A DNA stretch of 64,000 nt. Source: Batrachochytrium dendrobatidis JAM81. Taxonomy: Eukaryota > Chytridiomycota > Chytridiomycetes > Rhizophydiales. Numbering within the stretch: position 1 is the stretch's first letter; every line of letters begins with the position of its first letter. The stretch is taken from NCBI RefSeq assembly GCF_000203795.2, contig NW_006281102.1, forward strand, positions 1,034,567 through 1,098,566. The letters are read 5' to 3'. The position numbers were made by a program, and so were the translations under genes. Under the pieces are notes generated by a model. The model searched no databases and was not told the DNA's origin. It saw nothing but the letters and a program-made list of their open reading frames with translations. Below are positions 1 through 11,800 of this stretch, in pieces.

Positions 1-812
1 TCATCATTTATTCATTACAATTACAGCAACTTGTAATCAACGTCGGATCAAATATCTCACAACTGGAGTCGCCATTGTCTGAATCGAACTTTAAAATATC
101 CCATTCTAAACAAAAAAGTATGAGAGCAACTCGATCAAATACTTGAAAAGAACAAAGTCAACCCCCACTGATTCAACACTTGTATGTATGTATGTTGGAA
201 TCAGGTCAAGCCTGTGCTGTAAACTAGTTGTTACATCAATCGTCAAAAACAATCCCAGAAAACAAATTCAATATTTCACACTATTTGTCGTTTGCTACAA
301 CATGCTTTGATTCAGTTACATCAGGCAATGAGTCTCGGACTTTATTCGATTGCTCCACTCATCATTTGTCTGTTTTTACCCGAAACGGTCAGATACAAGT
401 GGAAAAAGATTGGATGGTGATTTCTTAAAGGTTCATGGTCACTTTGAATGTTTTACGTCGCGGAAAGAGTTTATATTACTGAAGCAAGCAAGGATGACAT
501 GAGACTGGAAATGTCACAGTATTTGATTGGATGTAAAGTTGCAGCAGAGATTAGTCATTTGAACTCGGTGTATGGAATTGTTACAAACTATACGCAGTCG
601 AATTTCTTGCATAGTCTTGATGAAAAGATTGGATTGGACGAGTGCGTTGTGGATATGGATACGACTGGACCTAGTACAGATTATCTTGTTGATATCACTG
701 CCAAAATCTATACAATATTATCTGATGAATGACATGGAGTTGATAAGTATATTGGGCTACAGGCGAACAAGTATCAAGGTTTTGACTAAACTGATATTGA
801 AGGATGCTGTTG
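1..812 (+). repeat. Left arm of inverted duplication carrying a Crinkler-like gene end
   Basis: This segment is the reverse complement of 34572-35383. The two copies are collinear with no insertion or deletion: every matched pair of positions adds up to 35384. They differ by scattered single bases, seen as only a few residue changes in the shared reading frames. Homology starts at base 1, so the arm may extend beyond the window. It ends near 812, about 80 bases past the shared stop codon at 730-732. The reading frame at 448-732 in this arm resembles the C-terminal nuclease-like part of Crinkler effectors, but frames before it are broken. Confidence 0.9.
228..732 (+). pseudogene. Crinkler-type PD-(D/E)XK nuclease domain remnant, broken
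   Basis: Two open stretches in different frames (228-428 and 448-732) are separated by stop codons, so this is not an intact gene. The second stretch reads YITEASKDDM, then a run ending in a Gln-x-x-x-Gly-like block, then VYGIVTNY and a C-terminal KIYTILSDE followed by a stop. The order acidic-x-Lys-like motif, Q-containing helix, VYGIVT strand resembles the restriction-endonuclease-fold domain that follows the P-loop in many fungal Crinklers. That is recognition of pattern, not a search result. The motif here is EAS-K rather than E-x-K, another sign of decay. The second copy at 34652-35156 has the same breaks, so the gene was broken before it was duplicated. Confidence 0.45.
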
Positions 813-3542
813 TTTTAATTTTGCCATTTCTATCTGAACGTTGCAACAATGGGAAATGTGTAATATTACAACTGTAATGTCTGGACAACTGACTGTCTGA
901 GTAACAGTAACTATTTCCAGTGATGCTGATTTGCAAACACTCGAATTATTCAACAACACTCCATCAATGCATTTGCAAGAGTCATTGGACGTATTCGTTG
1001 TTTGAATGTTGATTCTCATACATTCAGAAGTGGAAGTTATGAAGCTTATTTCCATGCAGACACGATCAATGTATTACTTTTTGTTGGATAGGCTGTATCG
1101 TCTGGCATCAATCCAGACACACTTGTCAGTCCTGTTCCGTATACAATGAGTCACATATGGACACATATGGACACCAATGCAACAATCAAGAATCAATTGT
1201 CATTTACAAGTCCGAATTGCCAACCAACAATCGTACTAATGGACCAACGGACCAATGCCAAAACACCTGCACATCAGACAGTTTATTGGACATGACTTGA
1301 TTGTTCTTGACAACTGTTTGATGACTGATTGATAACTGATTGATGACTCGAGTAATCCAATCACACATTGCTGGCAATTAAATGTAACTATACAATGTGT
1401 CATGTATACATTGGATACCATCAGTTTATCAGTGACTATCTGGTGTTTGTTTATGCATGATTACTTGGACTACTATTTGCAATCAATGCAATCGCTGGTA
1501 TCAATGACCGATAACAATGAAACCAAACGATTGACCACATCAGATTATACACATTCATTCTGGAATGCAACTTTGCATCGATATCGTAAATATCAACCAG
1601 AATACGAGCCAAACGAGTCAAGCGAGTGTCGCAAGCTTGCATTCATTTGAAAATACTCAATATCAGGCTAAAGTTGATGTGAAATGGTCATTTGTACAAG
1701 GTTAAACAACCTCGACATTTACAAAGATATACCACATAAATATGATACTGCTCCCATCAATTCGATTTGGCATATTGGTAGCAGTAGAGTACAGCAACAA
1801 TGTTGATTCCTCTCAAAACATTTATTACCACACCAATTGTCATCAACATTGCCATTGCTCTTTATGCAAGAATTGATGTCAAAGTTAGATTTGACAATGT
1901 GTACTTGTTCATTGGTGATGAATTTGGTACCGATCGAGTGCAGCCATTGACCACTACTAAGCCTGATGGGATAAGTGAAGATTCTCTTGGTGTATCTGGA
2001 TAAAACAAAGGGATTGACTGTGCCTATACAACTCCACCGACTGTGTTTTCAGCGAGTCTGCGGCCTGTGTCCGATTCTCAAAATGTATTGAGTGAGGCTT
2101 TTGCCTGATTGTTTAGAAATAAAAATGCATACTAGTTTATAGATGATTAAAAACGATGTGGCTTTGGGTTGAATGGCCCATACAGATGCTTTCAAACAGC
2201 TTAGCACCACTACTTGTGGCAATCTTGACATTCCAAAGACGCCACATCTACCATTAAGAAATTTATGACGTTGCAACAGTTTGATACTTTCAGATACGAT
2301 ACCAACAGTGTTTTTTAATTTTTACTGATGATGTCAGCCTTGAGAAATGGACGACCAAACAATTTTACCAGGTTCTACAATAGCTGAATCTCTTGCGGCT
2401 AAAAAGCAAACAGAGCCGAGCGGGACCTGACAAATGATTGAATTTTGAAAAATGGTGCTTTGCCATCAGAATTCAAAGTTGCAGTGGAGTTTGCCATGCT
2501 GATACTTACAATAGTCAAGGGTGCCGCATTTAATAGGCTGATGAGTGAATGGTGGAGATGCTGTTCTAGTTTATTTGGACAACTAATTGGGCCAGCTTTT
2601 GCAAACTACCAAACTGGCATTTTAGCGGAATAATCTGCCGAGTGGGGTGTTTCGACACTAAATGGCAACAGCTCATTCAGACCATTGCAGCAAGATTTGG
2701 GATGTGACTATATCGATCATGGAATTAGACCTACCACTCAACTATAAGCTAGTTTTGCTTTTTTTTAATTTAAACAGTGTAAAGCATAGAAGGGATTAAG
2801 GATGAAAAGCATGCATAATCACGCATGAGGGTTTAAGATTTAGGGCGGACAGCCAAGGCAGTGTTTAGATTAATTTGGAGGTAGTGTGACTCCAGTACTC
2901 GATACGAAGAGACCAAATAAAGGAATATGCATAGAGCCAGAGTTAAATGGCACCAAAAAACGTCAGTTGCAACACACAAGCAATGGGCTGAATCTAGACA
3001 GATACAATACGGTTGAATGGCTTGAATTACTGAGCAAGAGTTTGCAATAAAGCTGATGCCAGTGGCATAGTTTCACGTTATCACTCATGCCATTAGACAA
3101 CCCAATCGGCCAAATAGCCTGTCCAATGAGCAACTTTCAGTCGTGTGGCCCTGCGCTGGTCGCATAACAAAATCGGCTCCCGTCACCTGCCCTTCTAAAT
3201 GGAATATTCGGGGCGTCCGTTTGCTCAAGCAAATTCATTGGCCTTGTTTAGACTTGAAAAGCTTTCATTTTTATACGAGAACCGACGCCGCATTCTTGTG
3301 CTATCGCTTTGATTTGGTCTTGTTTCGACCTATTGTAATCCATTGTTACTGCAGTTGCCATTGTCATTTAATCCGTCTTTGTGGTTAGACTCGAAAGAAA
3401 CAAAACTACTTTGTTCTTGCTCAAGTCATTGCATTCAGTTATCAGGCAAGCCGGTTTCCAACTTTGTTTCCAGCTTTGTTTTTAACTTTGTTTCCAAGAC
3501 TCGTTTCCATACAAAATCCAACTGTCAACTTATCAAGTGCAG
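813..3542. other. Intergenic, decayed sequence; no supported gene
   Basis: This 2.7 kb stretch has only short reading frames of up to about 90 residues without recognisable domains, many of them lacking an ATG. The part up to about 2000 has the homopolymer-poor texture also seen at 28.9-30, 37.9-39.9 and 41-47 kb. The part from 2600 to 3500 looks like ordinary intergenic DNA and should hold the promoter of the gene starting at 3543. I see no RNA gene in it. Confidence 0.5.
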
Positions 3543-5873
3543 ATGTCATTTGTCCAGCAACAGCTCGGAAATGTGTGGGCTACTGCTACGTATCAACACT
3601 ATGATAATGATGCCATGATAGCTGGTAAACCAATTCATCCTGCTGCTCCTATTTCTATTGCTACTCCTTCCCATTCACCTATAGGACCCATTCGATCCGT
3701 CATCAACCGCTCTCATGCTAAAGACATTGCATCACTCAAGCGTCGTCGTCGCTCTTCATCTTCAGGACATGTGCTTCTGACTCCTGAACCAAACGAGGTT
3801 GATGTCCAATCACACCCACATCCATTTCAATCTCAACAGTCGCCTTTACATCAGTCGGACACTATTCAATCACAGGATCAACAGAATCACTATCTTCAAC
3901 CAATGCCTCTCTTGTTCTCCTTTGACGATCAGCCTCAGCATGATTCGCCTATGTTAATGCCTTTGGATTTACATTTTCCCAAGCAGTATCAGAAACAAAT
4001 GCTGCGTCCACGCCCATCTTCAACTCAGTTCAATGCAGACTCGAGACACTCGTGGGCATGTTCATCCGTCACCCTTTCTGCAGAAACAGGATTGGCTGTA
4101 TTGGATCCATTTGTATCAGACTATTTACGTGAATCTAGTGGGTGTGGTGGTTATATTGATGCTTGCCATAGCACAAACCAAGTTGGATTTGATGATCAAA
4201 AAGAACTAAATTTAGACTTGCAGGATCCTTCCACTCCCACTACAGCCGTTGACTCTATGAATGCCCTTGACTGTGCTGAGATGTTAAATACCGTTCACTC
4301 AATTGGCACTGTTGACTCGCGAGACACGTTGGATGATACATTGTTGCTTCTCCAAACTGCACCTCCTACATTGGCTCTATTCCAAACACTTAATCTGAAC
4401 AATGACTCTAATTGTATCCATAGTGACATGGATCAAAAACCAACCCAATTTCTCATGGCCACTGCCAACAGTATCGACCAGCAAAATCCTGTAAATGTAG
4501 CTGATGAATCTTTTGGCTGTTGCAATTCCGAGTTGTGTGCTGGTAACATGACTGCTCAGGAATTTGCTCGTGCTGTCGGTATAGAAATTTTGGCGAGTTG
4601 TGACGATGAAGATGACATGTTGCGTGAAACGGCCTCTCAACTTTCCTCATCTCGTACACTATATCAACACGTAGAATCTAGTATTCATTCTACATCTCCA
4701 ATAGATTCAGCAACCATGTCTTTTTTGCCATCTCCGCAATCGTCCAACCAATATTTGACAGTTTCAAGCAACTCCATCTCTACTTTGACTACTTCCCCTC
4801 GGTTGGCGCACTCTGATTATCATCTATCCGTTACGTCACAATTGTCAATTTCATCCAATCGCAGCTCAAAATACAGTTCCGGCCCACGGCTGGACATGAG
4901 TATTTTTGAGCCCCCTCCTCATTTAATGGTTCAAACACCTCCCACGCATAGTGGTTCTGACATGCGACCACTCGTGTCTTTAAATACTGTGCCAGCTGGA
5001 TCTTTTTTTCATACATCGCCTCCAGCCTCGTGCTCTACTTTGTCTCCTTCAGCCTACGCTGGATCTGCACGATTAGGCACTCCTTTAAAGCCAGCAACAC
5101 CATGGCTCACTACTACCTCATCAGAATCGCCCTTGCCAGAAAAAAATACAAACAAAAGCATTGAACAACTGAATATCAACACTACTACTAATAGTAATAC
5201 TACTGTTGGGATTCGCAGAGGGCTTCGCCGTCTTCATCCATCCGTTATTACACCCACCGACTGTTCTAGTCTGTCCGGAACAGATTCAGACAACGATCCA
5301 TCCACTCCAACCAAGGCACCATTGCCCAGGCGTGGATTTCGACACAATTATACCAAAAGTTGTGCTCCATCAAGATCATCTATGGCTTTGTCCCCATTAA
5401 TTGGGTCACCTTCATCCCCATCCTTACAACAAGAACTAGGTTCAGAGGATTCTCAATCAGAATTACCGTCCAACTTTATGATGTTTTCTGGTATAATGCC
5501 AAACCAAACAGTGATTCCTCCATCCCATCGCAAACCATCTCTTGGCCATTTGAGACGACACTCGGATGGTACAGACGCGTTCTCATCTTCAACGCGACAG
5601 TCATCATCAGTGGGTAAATCTCCACTATCGATGCTGGACGAATTTGCTCAGATTCATCAAAAGGGAAGGTTTACAGTCACTCGAGAACAGAGTTCGTACT
5701 GGAGACCTTTGCAACGACGAACCATTAGTAGATTCTCTCTAGTGGATGAGTGTATTGCAGATGAGGATGAAAAAGAAGTATCATCTGTATGTGTTGATTC
5801 GCATAATGATGGCAATAAGAATGTTGAAAACGAGCTTGGCCGACCCAGTCGGTTTAGGTACGGAACGCAATAG
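3543..5873 (+). CDS. Ser/Pro/Gln-rich low-complexity protein, function unknown
   Basis: Single exon, 776 residues from the ATG at 3543; the frame is open two codons further upstream but without an ATG. The protein is rich in Ser, Thr, Pro and Gln through most of its length and is probably largely disordered. Early on there is a basic patch SLKRRRRSSSS (about residues 60-70) that could be a nuclear localisation signal. Many Ser-Pro and Thr-Pro pairs suggest a substrate of proline-directed kinases. The only segment that looks conserved is near the C-terminus, about residues 700-730: KGRFTVTRE, then SSYWRPLQRRT and an acidic stretch. I do not recognise the family; a transcriptional or signalling regulator is possible but unproven. 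A terminal-inverted-repeat element starts about 50 bases past the stop codon. Confidence 0.8.
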   Translation: MSFVQQQLGNVWATATYQHYDNDAMIAGKPIHPAAPISIATPSHSPIGPIRSVINRSHAKDIASLKRRRRSSSSGHVLLTPEPNEVDVQSHPHPFQSQQSPLHQSDTIQSQDQQNHYLQPMPLLFSFDDQPQHDSPMLMPLDLHFPKQYQKQMLRPRPSSTQFNADSRHSWACSSVTLSAETGLAVLDPFVSDYLRESSGCGGYIDACHSTNQVGFDDQKELNLDLQDPSTPTTAVDSMNALDCAEMLNTVHSIGTVDSRDTLDDTLLLLQTAPPTLALFQTLNLNNDSNCIHSDMDQKPTQFLMATANSIDQQNPVNVADESFGCCNSELCAGNMTAQEFARAVGIEILASCDDEDDMLRETASQLSSSRTLYQHVESSIHSTSPIDSATMSFLPSPQSSNQYLTVSSNSISTLTTSPRLAHSDYHLSVTSQLSISSNRSSKYSSGPRLDMSIFEPPPHLMVQTPPTHSGSDMRPLVSLNTVPAGSFFHTSPPASCSTLSPSAYAGSARLGTPLKPATPWLTTTSSESPLPEKNTNKSIEQLNINTTTNSNTTVGIRRGLRRLHPSVITPTDCSSLSGTDSDNDPSTPTKAPLPRRGFRHNYTKSCAPSRSSMALSPLIGSPSSPSLQQELGSEDSQSELPSNFMMFSGIMPNQTVIPPSHRKPSLGHLRRHSDGTDAFSSSTRQSSSVGKSPLSMLDEFAQIHQKGRFTVTREQSSYWRPLQRRTISRFSLVDECIADEDEKEVSSVCVDSHNDGNKNVENELGRPSRFRYGTQ

Positions 5874-5923
5874 CATTCAATCGAGTCTGGATTTTCCCAA
5901 AGTGTTTGATGTCGATTATTTTA

Positions 5924-6318
5924 CAGCCGTATTCACTTAGTATGGAGCACTTTGTATCATCTTGCAGGAACTGCCTTTATTTTACCTGGAATAGACAATA
6001 ATTAAATATTCGCTGCGCCTTACTACAAATTGGCTGTTTCTTCAATAGACACTTTCGACTCTTCAAACAAGATCCATCATGATACTATAATTTTGAATTG
6101 AAATTCTCAACTTATTTTTCCATTTTTGGCAGTCATACATTGTATGATCATCAAGCTTGCTCATTGTGTGCTCTAATTCAAACATCGTACATTCCAAAAT
6201 ACAATTGCTGTTTCCACGCCAATTATTCAATGTTTGTTGGGTTTGGAGATGAACTGAAACTGTGACTCAATATTCGGCTAGTTTTTGTTTAGTGTTCCAT
6301 TTTGCGTAGGCATGACTG
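5924..6318. mobile_element. MITE-like element, Tc1/mariner-type ends
   Basis: The left end reads TA then CAGCCGTATTCACTTAGTAT; the right end is its approximate inverse complement, ending GTAGGCATGACTG followed by TA (6319-6320). The TA on each side fits a two-base target duplication. Length is 395 bases and there is no coding capacity, so this would be a non-autonomous element. Related ends occur at 8353, 16349, 17530, 19086, 22737, 24720 and 54033. Confidence 0.7.
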
Positions 6319-6411
6319 TAATACTAATGAAATAGTTTCCTTGGTGAATTTCATTAAGAAATCTAATCAAACATGTGGGTGGATTAAGAGTGCGGTTGTG
6401 AAAAGGGACAA

Positions 6412-6817
6412 TTAGCCTGGATAGATCAGTGCATCCATAACATGCTTGAGTTCAAGACACTTTGAAATGGATTTCAAGATGGACGAATCCAACTCGACAA
6501 CTCGCTGCGACAGATCTACACCGCCTGTGCTCTGAATGATTTGATTTGCCATCTATTTTAAATGCATTACATGGTTAGACCACGGGCAGGTTTTAGTCAG
6601 CAAGACAGTGTTGGTAGATCACCTTTAATGATTCAGCATTTGCAACCTTGTGAAGCAAAGCGAGAATCTGTGAAAGCAAAGGTTGAGGATGTAATGTGTC
6701 TGATGGAGAGTTTGGAACAGAAGCAGCCATGACAGGGTGAGGACTGTACGGAGCCATTAATTTGTCGGTGAGTTGAAGCAACGAGTCTATATCAGATATG
6801 GTTTGAGAAGCATTCAT
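6412..6817 (-). CDS. Small two-exon protein, function unknown
   Basis: Predicted exons are 6815-side 6623-6817 and 6412-6552 on the minus strand, joined by a 70-base intron (AAG|GTGATC to AAATAG|ATG), giving 111 residues. The start is the only in-frame ATG below an upstream stop. The protein has two helical, leucine-rich halves (LLSQILALLHKV and VVELDSSILKSI) linked by a polar region, which suggests a small helical subunit of a larger complex. A Mediator subunit of the MED9 kind crossed my mind because of the Gly-Val-Asp-Leu segment before the last helix, but I cannot support it. It is transcribed divergently from the copper transporter gene, with about 250 bases between the start codons. Confidence 0.5.
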
Positions 6818-7070
6818 GGCAAGTGTTGGGTGAAGCCAAAGCTGGCCGTTCAACAATGTTTCAAGGATTGCCTCATGAGTCCCTCACAAGTCCCTCAAAC
6901 GTTTCTTGTTCATCCCGAATCACGTGATTATCCATTCAAGTGCCACGCGAACGTGGCGGTCACATTTTGTAAACTTTGACTTTTGCCATCTAGACTGGAC
7001 TCGACTCTCATCAACTCACTACTGCATTTTAATCCAACTCGCCATTATTCATTCTCCACATACTATCTCT

Positions 7071-8218
7071 ATGGCTTCTGCCAATCCCGATGTCAATTCC
7101 TTTGTCGCTGGCTCTAGCATGGTTTTGAACTGGGAAATAGGTAATGCTCTTGTCAGGGTGTATGCAATCATGCATTGAATACTGATTTTTTTGTATGTTC
7201 TTGTAGATGTCAAGGTCTTGTTTCCATTTTGGAGAACTTATGGTAATGCTTAGTCTAGGTTTCATATTGCAAGAAATGAATGCCTCAAGGCGATACTGTC
7301 ACTGCAAACATGCTCGGTTTGAGCTAAAGTTGTACTAGTCGCTTTGAATCAACGATTTACTGATAATCCAATCTATATGAATCTGTAAACCATAGGTATT
7401 CCTGGAATGCTGATCACTAGCATCTGCATTGGAGTGTCCTGCTTTCTGTAAGTGCAATTCACGATATATTCTTATCTACTGGATAAGACGATTCGAGTGT
7501 TTCTACGACTCTGATCCTCGATACTAACCTGCTTTTTATTACTCTGACTTGGGATACCACTCAGTCTCGAATGGTTTAGAGAGTATCGACACCATCAAGA
7601 TCCACAGTGGCTCAATCAATTAGAATCCTTTGCATACACCAATACACCCTCAACGCAATCCATAGATGACATTCCTCTTCATACCCGATTGCCAACTCAT
7701 ACACCATCTACACTCCATATGTCTCATGAATCAGTCTTGAGCAATTCAGAATGGCAAAGTGCAAATACAGATGTAGAGCCTACTAACCCATCCTGGGCAA
7801 CTTTGCAAGAAGTCCCAATTGCTCATGGGTTTGGAACCCCAGGTGATACCAACAGTGTTAATTTGAAGTCTCCAATAGTACCTCCTATGCGACATTTGGA
7901 TCGGTAGGTTTCTGACTCGACAGTGTTGGTTTTGAATAGCTTGGTTTTAACTCGTCAAGCTTGTCCTATTTCTCACATAGAGCGTCTATTTGGCGTGTTC
8001 AACTCATTCGCACTATTGCCTATATGACTGAACTCGGCTCAAGCTTGGTGATCATGTCCATATTTATGCTGTTGAATGGATGGATTTCACTGGCAATCAT
8101 TTGTGGTACATCATTGGGTTTCTTTTTATTTAGAATGGGTGGTAGCAAGACTTCACGCAATGGTAGAGGTATCTATGACAGCGGAACAAGACGAGTGGCT
8201 GCCAGTGCTTCATGCTAA
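7071..8218 (+). CDS. CTR-family copper transporter
   Basis: Five exons: 7071-7140, 7207-7242, 7396-7447, 7565-7903, 7981-8218; all junctions keep frame and give 244 residues. CTR proteins are trimeric membrane channels that take up Cu(I). Visible: a short N-terminus, a first hydrophobic segment after LFPFWRTYG (about residues 30-55), a long polar loop (about 60-165), then two close hydrophobic segments. The second holds M-x3-M (IMSIFMLLNGW), the hallmark copper-conducting pair of CTR transmembrane helix 2, and the third holds G-x3-G (GTSLG), the helix-packing motif of helix 3. The N-terminus lacks the Met-rich clusters of plasma-membrane CTR1, which hints at an intracellular (vacuolar, CTR2-like) transporter; that is inference. 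Confidence 0.8.
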
Positions 8219-8352
8219 GATGGTTTCACCACAAAAGTAACGGGATCATGCTCATTTTTTTAAATACATTTATTTTATTATTCATGAGTATAATGATTCC
8301 TGTAATCCATTCAATTATGACCTGATACAAAAAAACTTATTTGATCATCTTA

Positions 8353-8762
8353 CAGCCGTATTCATGTAGAACATTAAATAGGTGATAAACAGTCAGTATC
8401 ATGTTTGATACCAACCTTGTTGAGCAGCATTGTGTCCTTTAAACTCTAATTCACTAGTCTTTTTTCGTGCTTGTATAAAAACTGTTGTCTTTTTGTTCCA
8501 ATACGCTCCACATTCTTGACATTTGTTAATCTCCAATTCTTCAAACTGGACACTACATCATTGGATGATTGGCATGCATTTTTTGGGTTCTTGGACTGGA
8601 GCGCGAGTGTACAAGGTTTGGCATACAACAGAGCTTTATAAAAAGCTATACAATCAATTTCTAGTAGGAAAGTACACCGAATATTTAACCATTGTTTATT
8701 CCGGGAAAAATAGAGTCATTGCAAAATGCATACAAGTGTTTCATTTTACGTGAATACGGCTG
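8353..8762. mobile_element. MITE-like element with matching terminal inverted repeats
   Basis: The left end CAGCCGTATTCATGTAGAAC and the right end TTTACGTGAATACGGCTG are inverted complements over about 18 bases and are both flanked by TA (8351-8352 and 8763-8764). Length is 410 bases with no coding capacity. It fills the gap between the converging copper transporter and RPN2 genes. Its right half is related to 59190-59315. Confidence 0.75.
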
Positions 8763-8850
8763 TAAATCTTAAACCCTTGTTCAACTTTGCGACGATTCTG
8801 TTTTTAAAAAGCAAAAAGATGAACTAATCTGGAAGTTTTCTAACAGGACT

Positions 8851-11800
8851 TCACATATTCCCGGGGTTTTGGGGTGGGGCCGGTGGTGGATCGACTGGAG
8901 AAAGTACAGGAGTTTGTGAGTCCAAGGTCGTGTTTTTAGGTCCAAACAAACCTAGACAAATTCAAAAATAAGTAAACCATACACCAAATACTTTTCAGCA
9001 CTGTACTTACTAATCGCAATCAACTCCTCAGCCTCAGTAGGACGTGTATCCATCAGCATAACAATGCCACCAATTGACTCTTTCTTGATAGGCACATACC
9101 GAGACTTTTCCTTGAATGTTACATACTGAACATGAGAAGGTACAACTCGCGAAAAGTTTTCAACAAACTCTTGCATAACTTCAACCTCAGGCAATTCCTT
9201 CTTTTTGCGCTTGCGATCAGGACCAGCAGCAGGACTTTCAATAGATTCCAGTAATGCATCCTTTTTTTCGTCCTAACAATTGGGTTTATAAATTTGATTT
9301 ACAATTCAGTAAGATAAACAGTCATCACAACACAAATCCTGCACATATCTTCAAATAAACATACGGTATCCATAGCATCATCAGCACCATCCTTGTCTTT
9401 TGCTTTCTCGGCCTTCTTAGCACGAGCCATGGCCTTGATAGTGGTACTTAATACGGCAGTAGCAACCTTTTCAACTACTTCAGCTGTGGGGACTTTGGTT
9501 GGAGGAACATATGCGAATAATTGCTGATTCGCTCCAGACACTCCAAACTCAAATTTAGGCACTTCCAATTTTTGATTTAAACCAATTACACCTGTTGGAG
9601 TGAATGCCAACGAAAGCATGTGTGTCAGAGGAAACCAGTACCAGAAATGGGTAAACAGTATTGTACCGACAATAGCGGGAATGTTGGGAAAGCCTGATCG
9701 TGTTTGCATTGAGATGGTGACATTGCGACCACCGGCGTCAATGATACCTTGAGCAAGAACTGCACCATAGCGGGACATAACCTCCTCATGCTTATCAGAG
9801 ATGGTAGTTTCAAAAAGCTTGCGAATAGTGTTAAGCTTGGGTGCAGAGGCCTCATTATGTTGAATAAGAATCATACCCAGAGCAATCATGGCACCTTGAC
9901 GAACAAAGTCTACTGGATCTTTAACCATGGGTTCAAGAAGTGCAATGGCTTCCTTCATGTTGGTTGATGCACAAGAAATGCCCAAAGCAAGTGTAGCTCC
10001 ATAACGGACATGAGGATTAAAGCTTTCTGAAAGAAGTTGTACAACACGAGGTACTTGCTGTGGAGATTTGTACAATACAAATCCAATGGCAGTTACAGCT
10101 GCACGACGCGCATCATCACTGACATCGGAAACAGCAACGTGAAGCAAGCGACGAATAGCCTTGTTGTTTCCAGTACCTGCATAAGCCAGTGCAACAGTGT
10201 ACATTCCACCATATCGCAAAATAGGATCCTTGTCGGTAGAAAGTAGTTCAATAAACTCATCAGCCTGATCTTCACGGCCAAACATAATCAAAGCGAGACC
10301 CAATGCCAGTCCGCGAATGATTTTCTCGTGCTGGGTTTCTCGTGCATACTGAAGCATCTCCTCTACAGCCTTTGTAGAGGCAGTGCCAAGCATAATCAAA
10401 CCCATGGCAATACCAGCAGCCTCACCAGCAACAGCACTGTCATTGAAAAGAACATTCTTGAGATCGTCATATAGTTCTTCATTGCCAGTAGACATGCCAG
10501 CAACACCAAGACCAAGAGCTGCACCGTGTTGAATAACTTCGTCCTGAGTATCTTTAAGAGCCTTGGAAAGATAGGGAAGAACCTGTGTTCCATGATTGGC
10601 ATTAATCAAACCAAGAGCAAAAAGAGCACCACCTTCCGAATAAGGTGACCCAGCCACCCCTTCACGGGGAAGATAAGGAGCTAGTAAAGCCATGGATTGA
10701 GAAATCTGTCCCTTGTGAATCACACCCAATGCAGCAGTAGCACTGAATTTGGTCCAGTTGGTAGCACGGGACAACCATTCAAGGTTCTGACGAAGAAATT
10801 CATCGCTGGTAGTGCCAGCATTCATAAATGCGTTGGAGAAAGTAACAGCAGTATGGTATACAGAGTTGCGCGAATCAAACACTGCCTTTGTGTTTTTAAG
10901 AATCAGCAAGTCTGCTCGATTGTTACGATGTAGGAATTCAAGATTCAATTTGATGGTCAAATCTCCTGCTAAGATTTGGCGGATCTTGAGCAAAAAAGAG
11001 TCGGTTGTACTAGGCTCAGTCTGTCATGTTGAAAACAATATTTAAAAGTTTGAGTAAAAGTCAAGAGACCAACACAAAGCCATTGGTTGACCTACCTTGA
11101 GAAGTGGAGTCTGTTCATCAGTGTCCATGGCAGTTGAATCTGCAGCAACAGGTGCTTCTGCGACAACAGCTGATTCAGCTGGAGTAGGAAGTGCAACAAG
11201 AACCTTGAGAATAAAGTCTTGCGGAGCACTGTCTTCAATATCAAAGGCAATTTGATATGCAGTTATAACCTGGGTCTATATTGTATTCAACCAAACATGC
11301 CAAGTGTTAGATCAATCTGTTTTAAAACTAGATACAATACTGATCTAGTGACAAATATACCTCATTTCCAGCTATCAAAGTATTCAAAAGGTTGGTAGTT
11401 CCGGCAGTATCGTTGACATGAACCATGCATTGACTCATGGAAATATAGTCTGGTGAATCTAAAACGCCATAGAGCTTAACAAGCAGATGGAAAACCTAAA
11501 AATTGAGCAAGATTGAATGTTCAAAAACAGCCATCAGTCATTCAGATATTTTAAATAGAAACTCAATCAACGCAAAGTGATTACTTTTGTACGAAACACA
11601 ATATTCTGCATAGTCTTTGTGTTTGCTTCGTAGACATATGCGAGCAACTCACGAGTGTTGCCGTTTGTAATGACTTCTTCAAGCAAATCCAAACGAAAGG
11701 TTTCTAGTGCAATGCCAACAACCTGATAAAATGGCACGGTTAGTTGGAAATCGATAAACACATCAAAGTGCAGTAGAAATGTGCACTTGCCTCTAAATAC

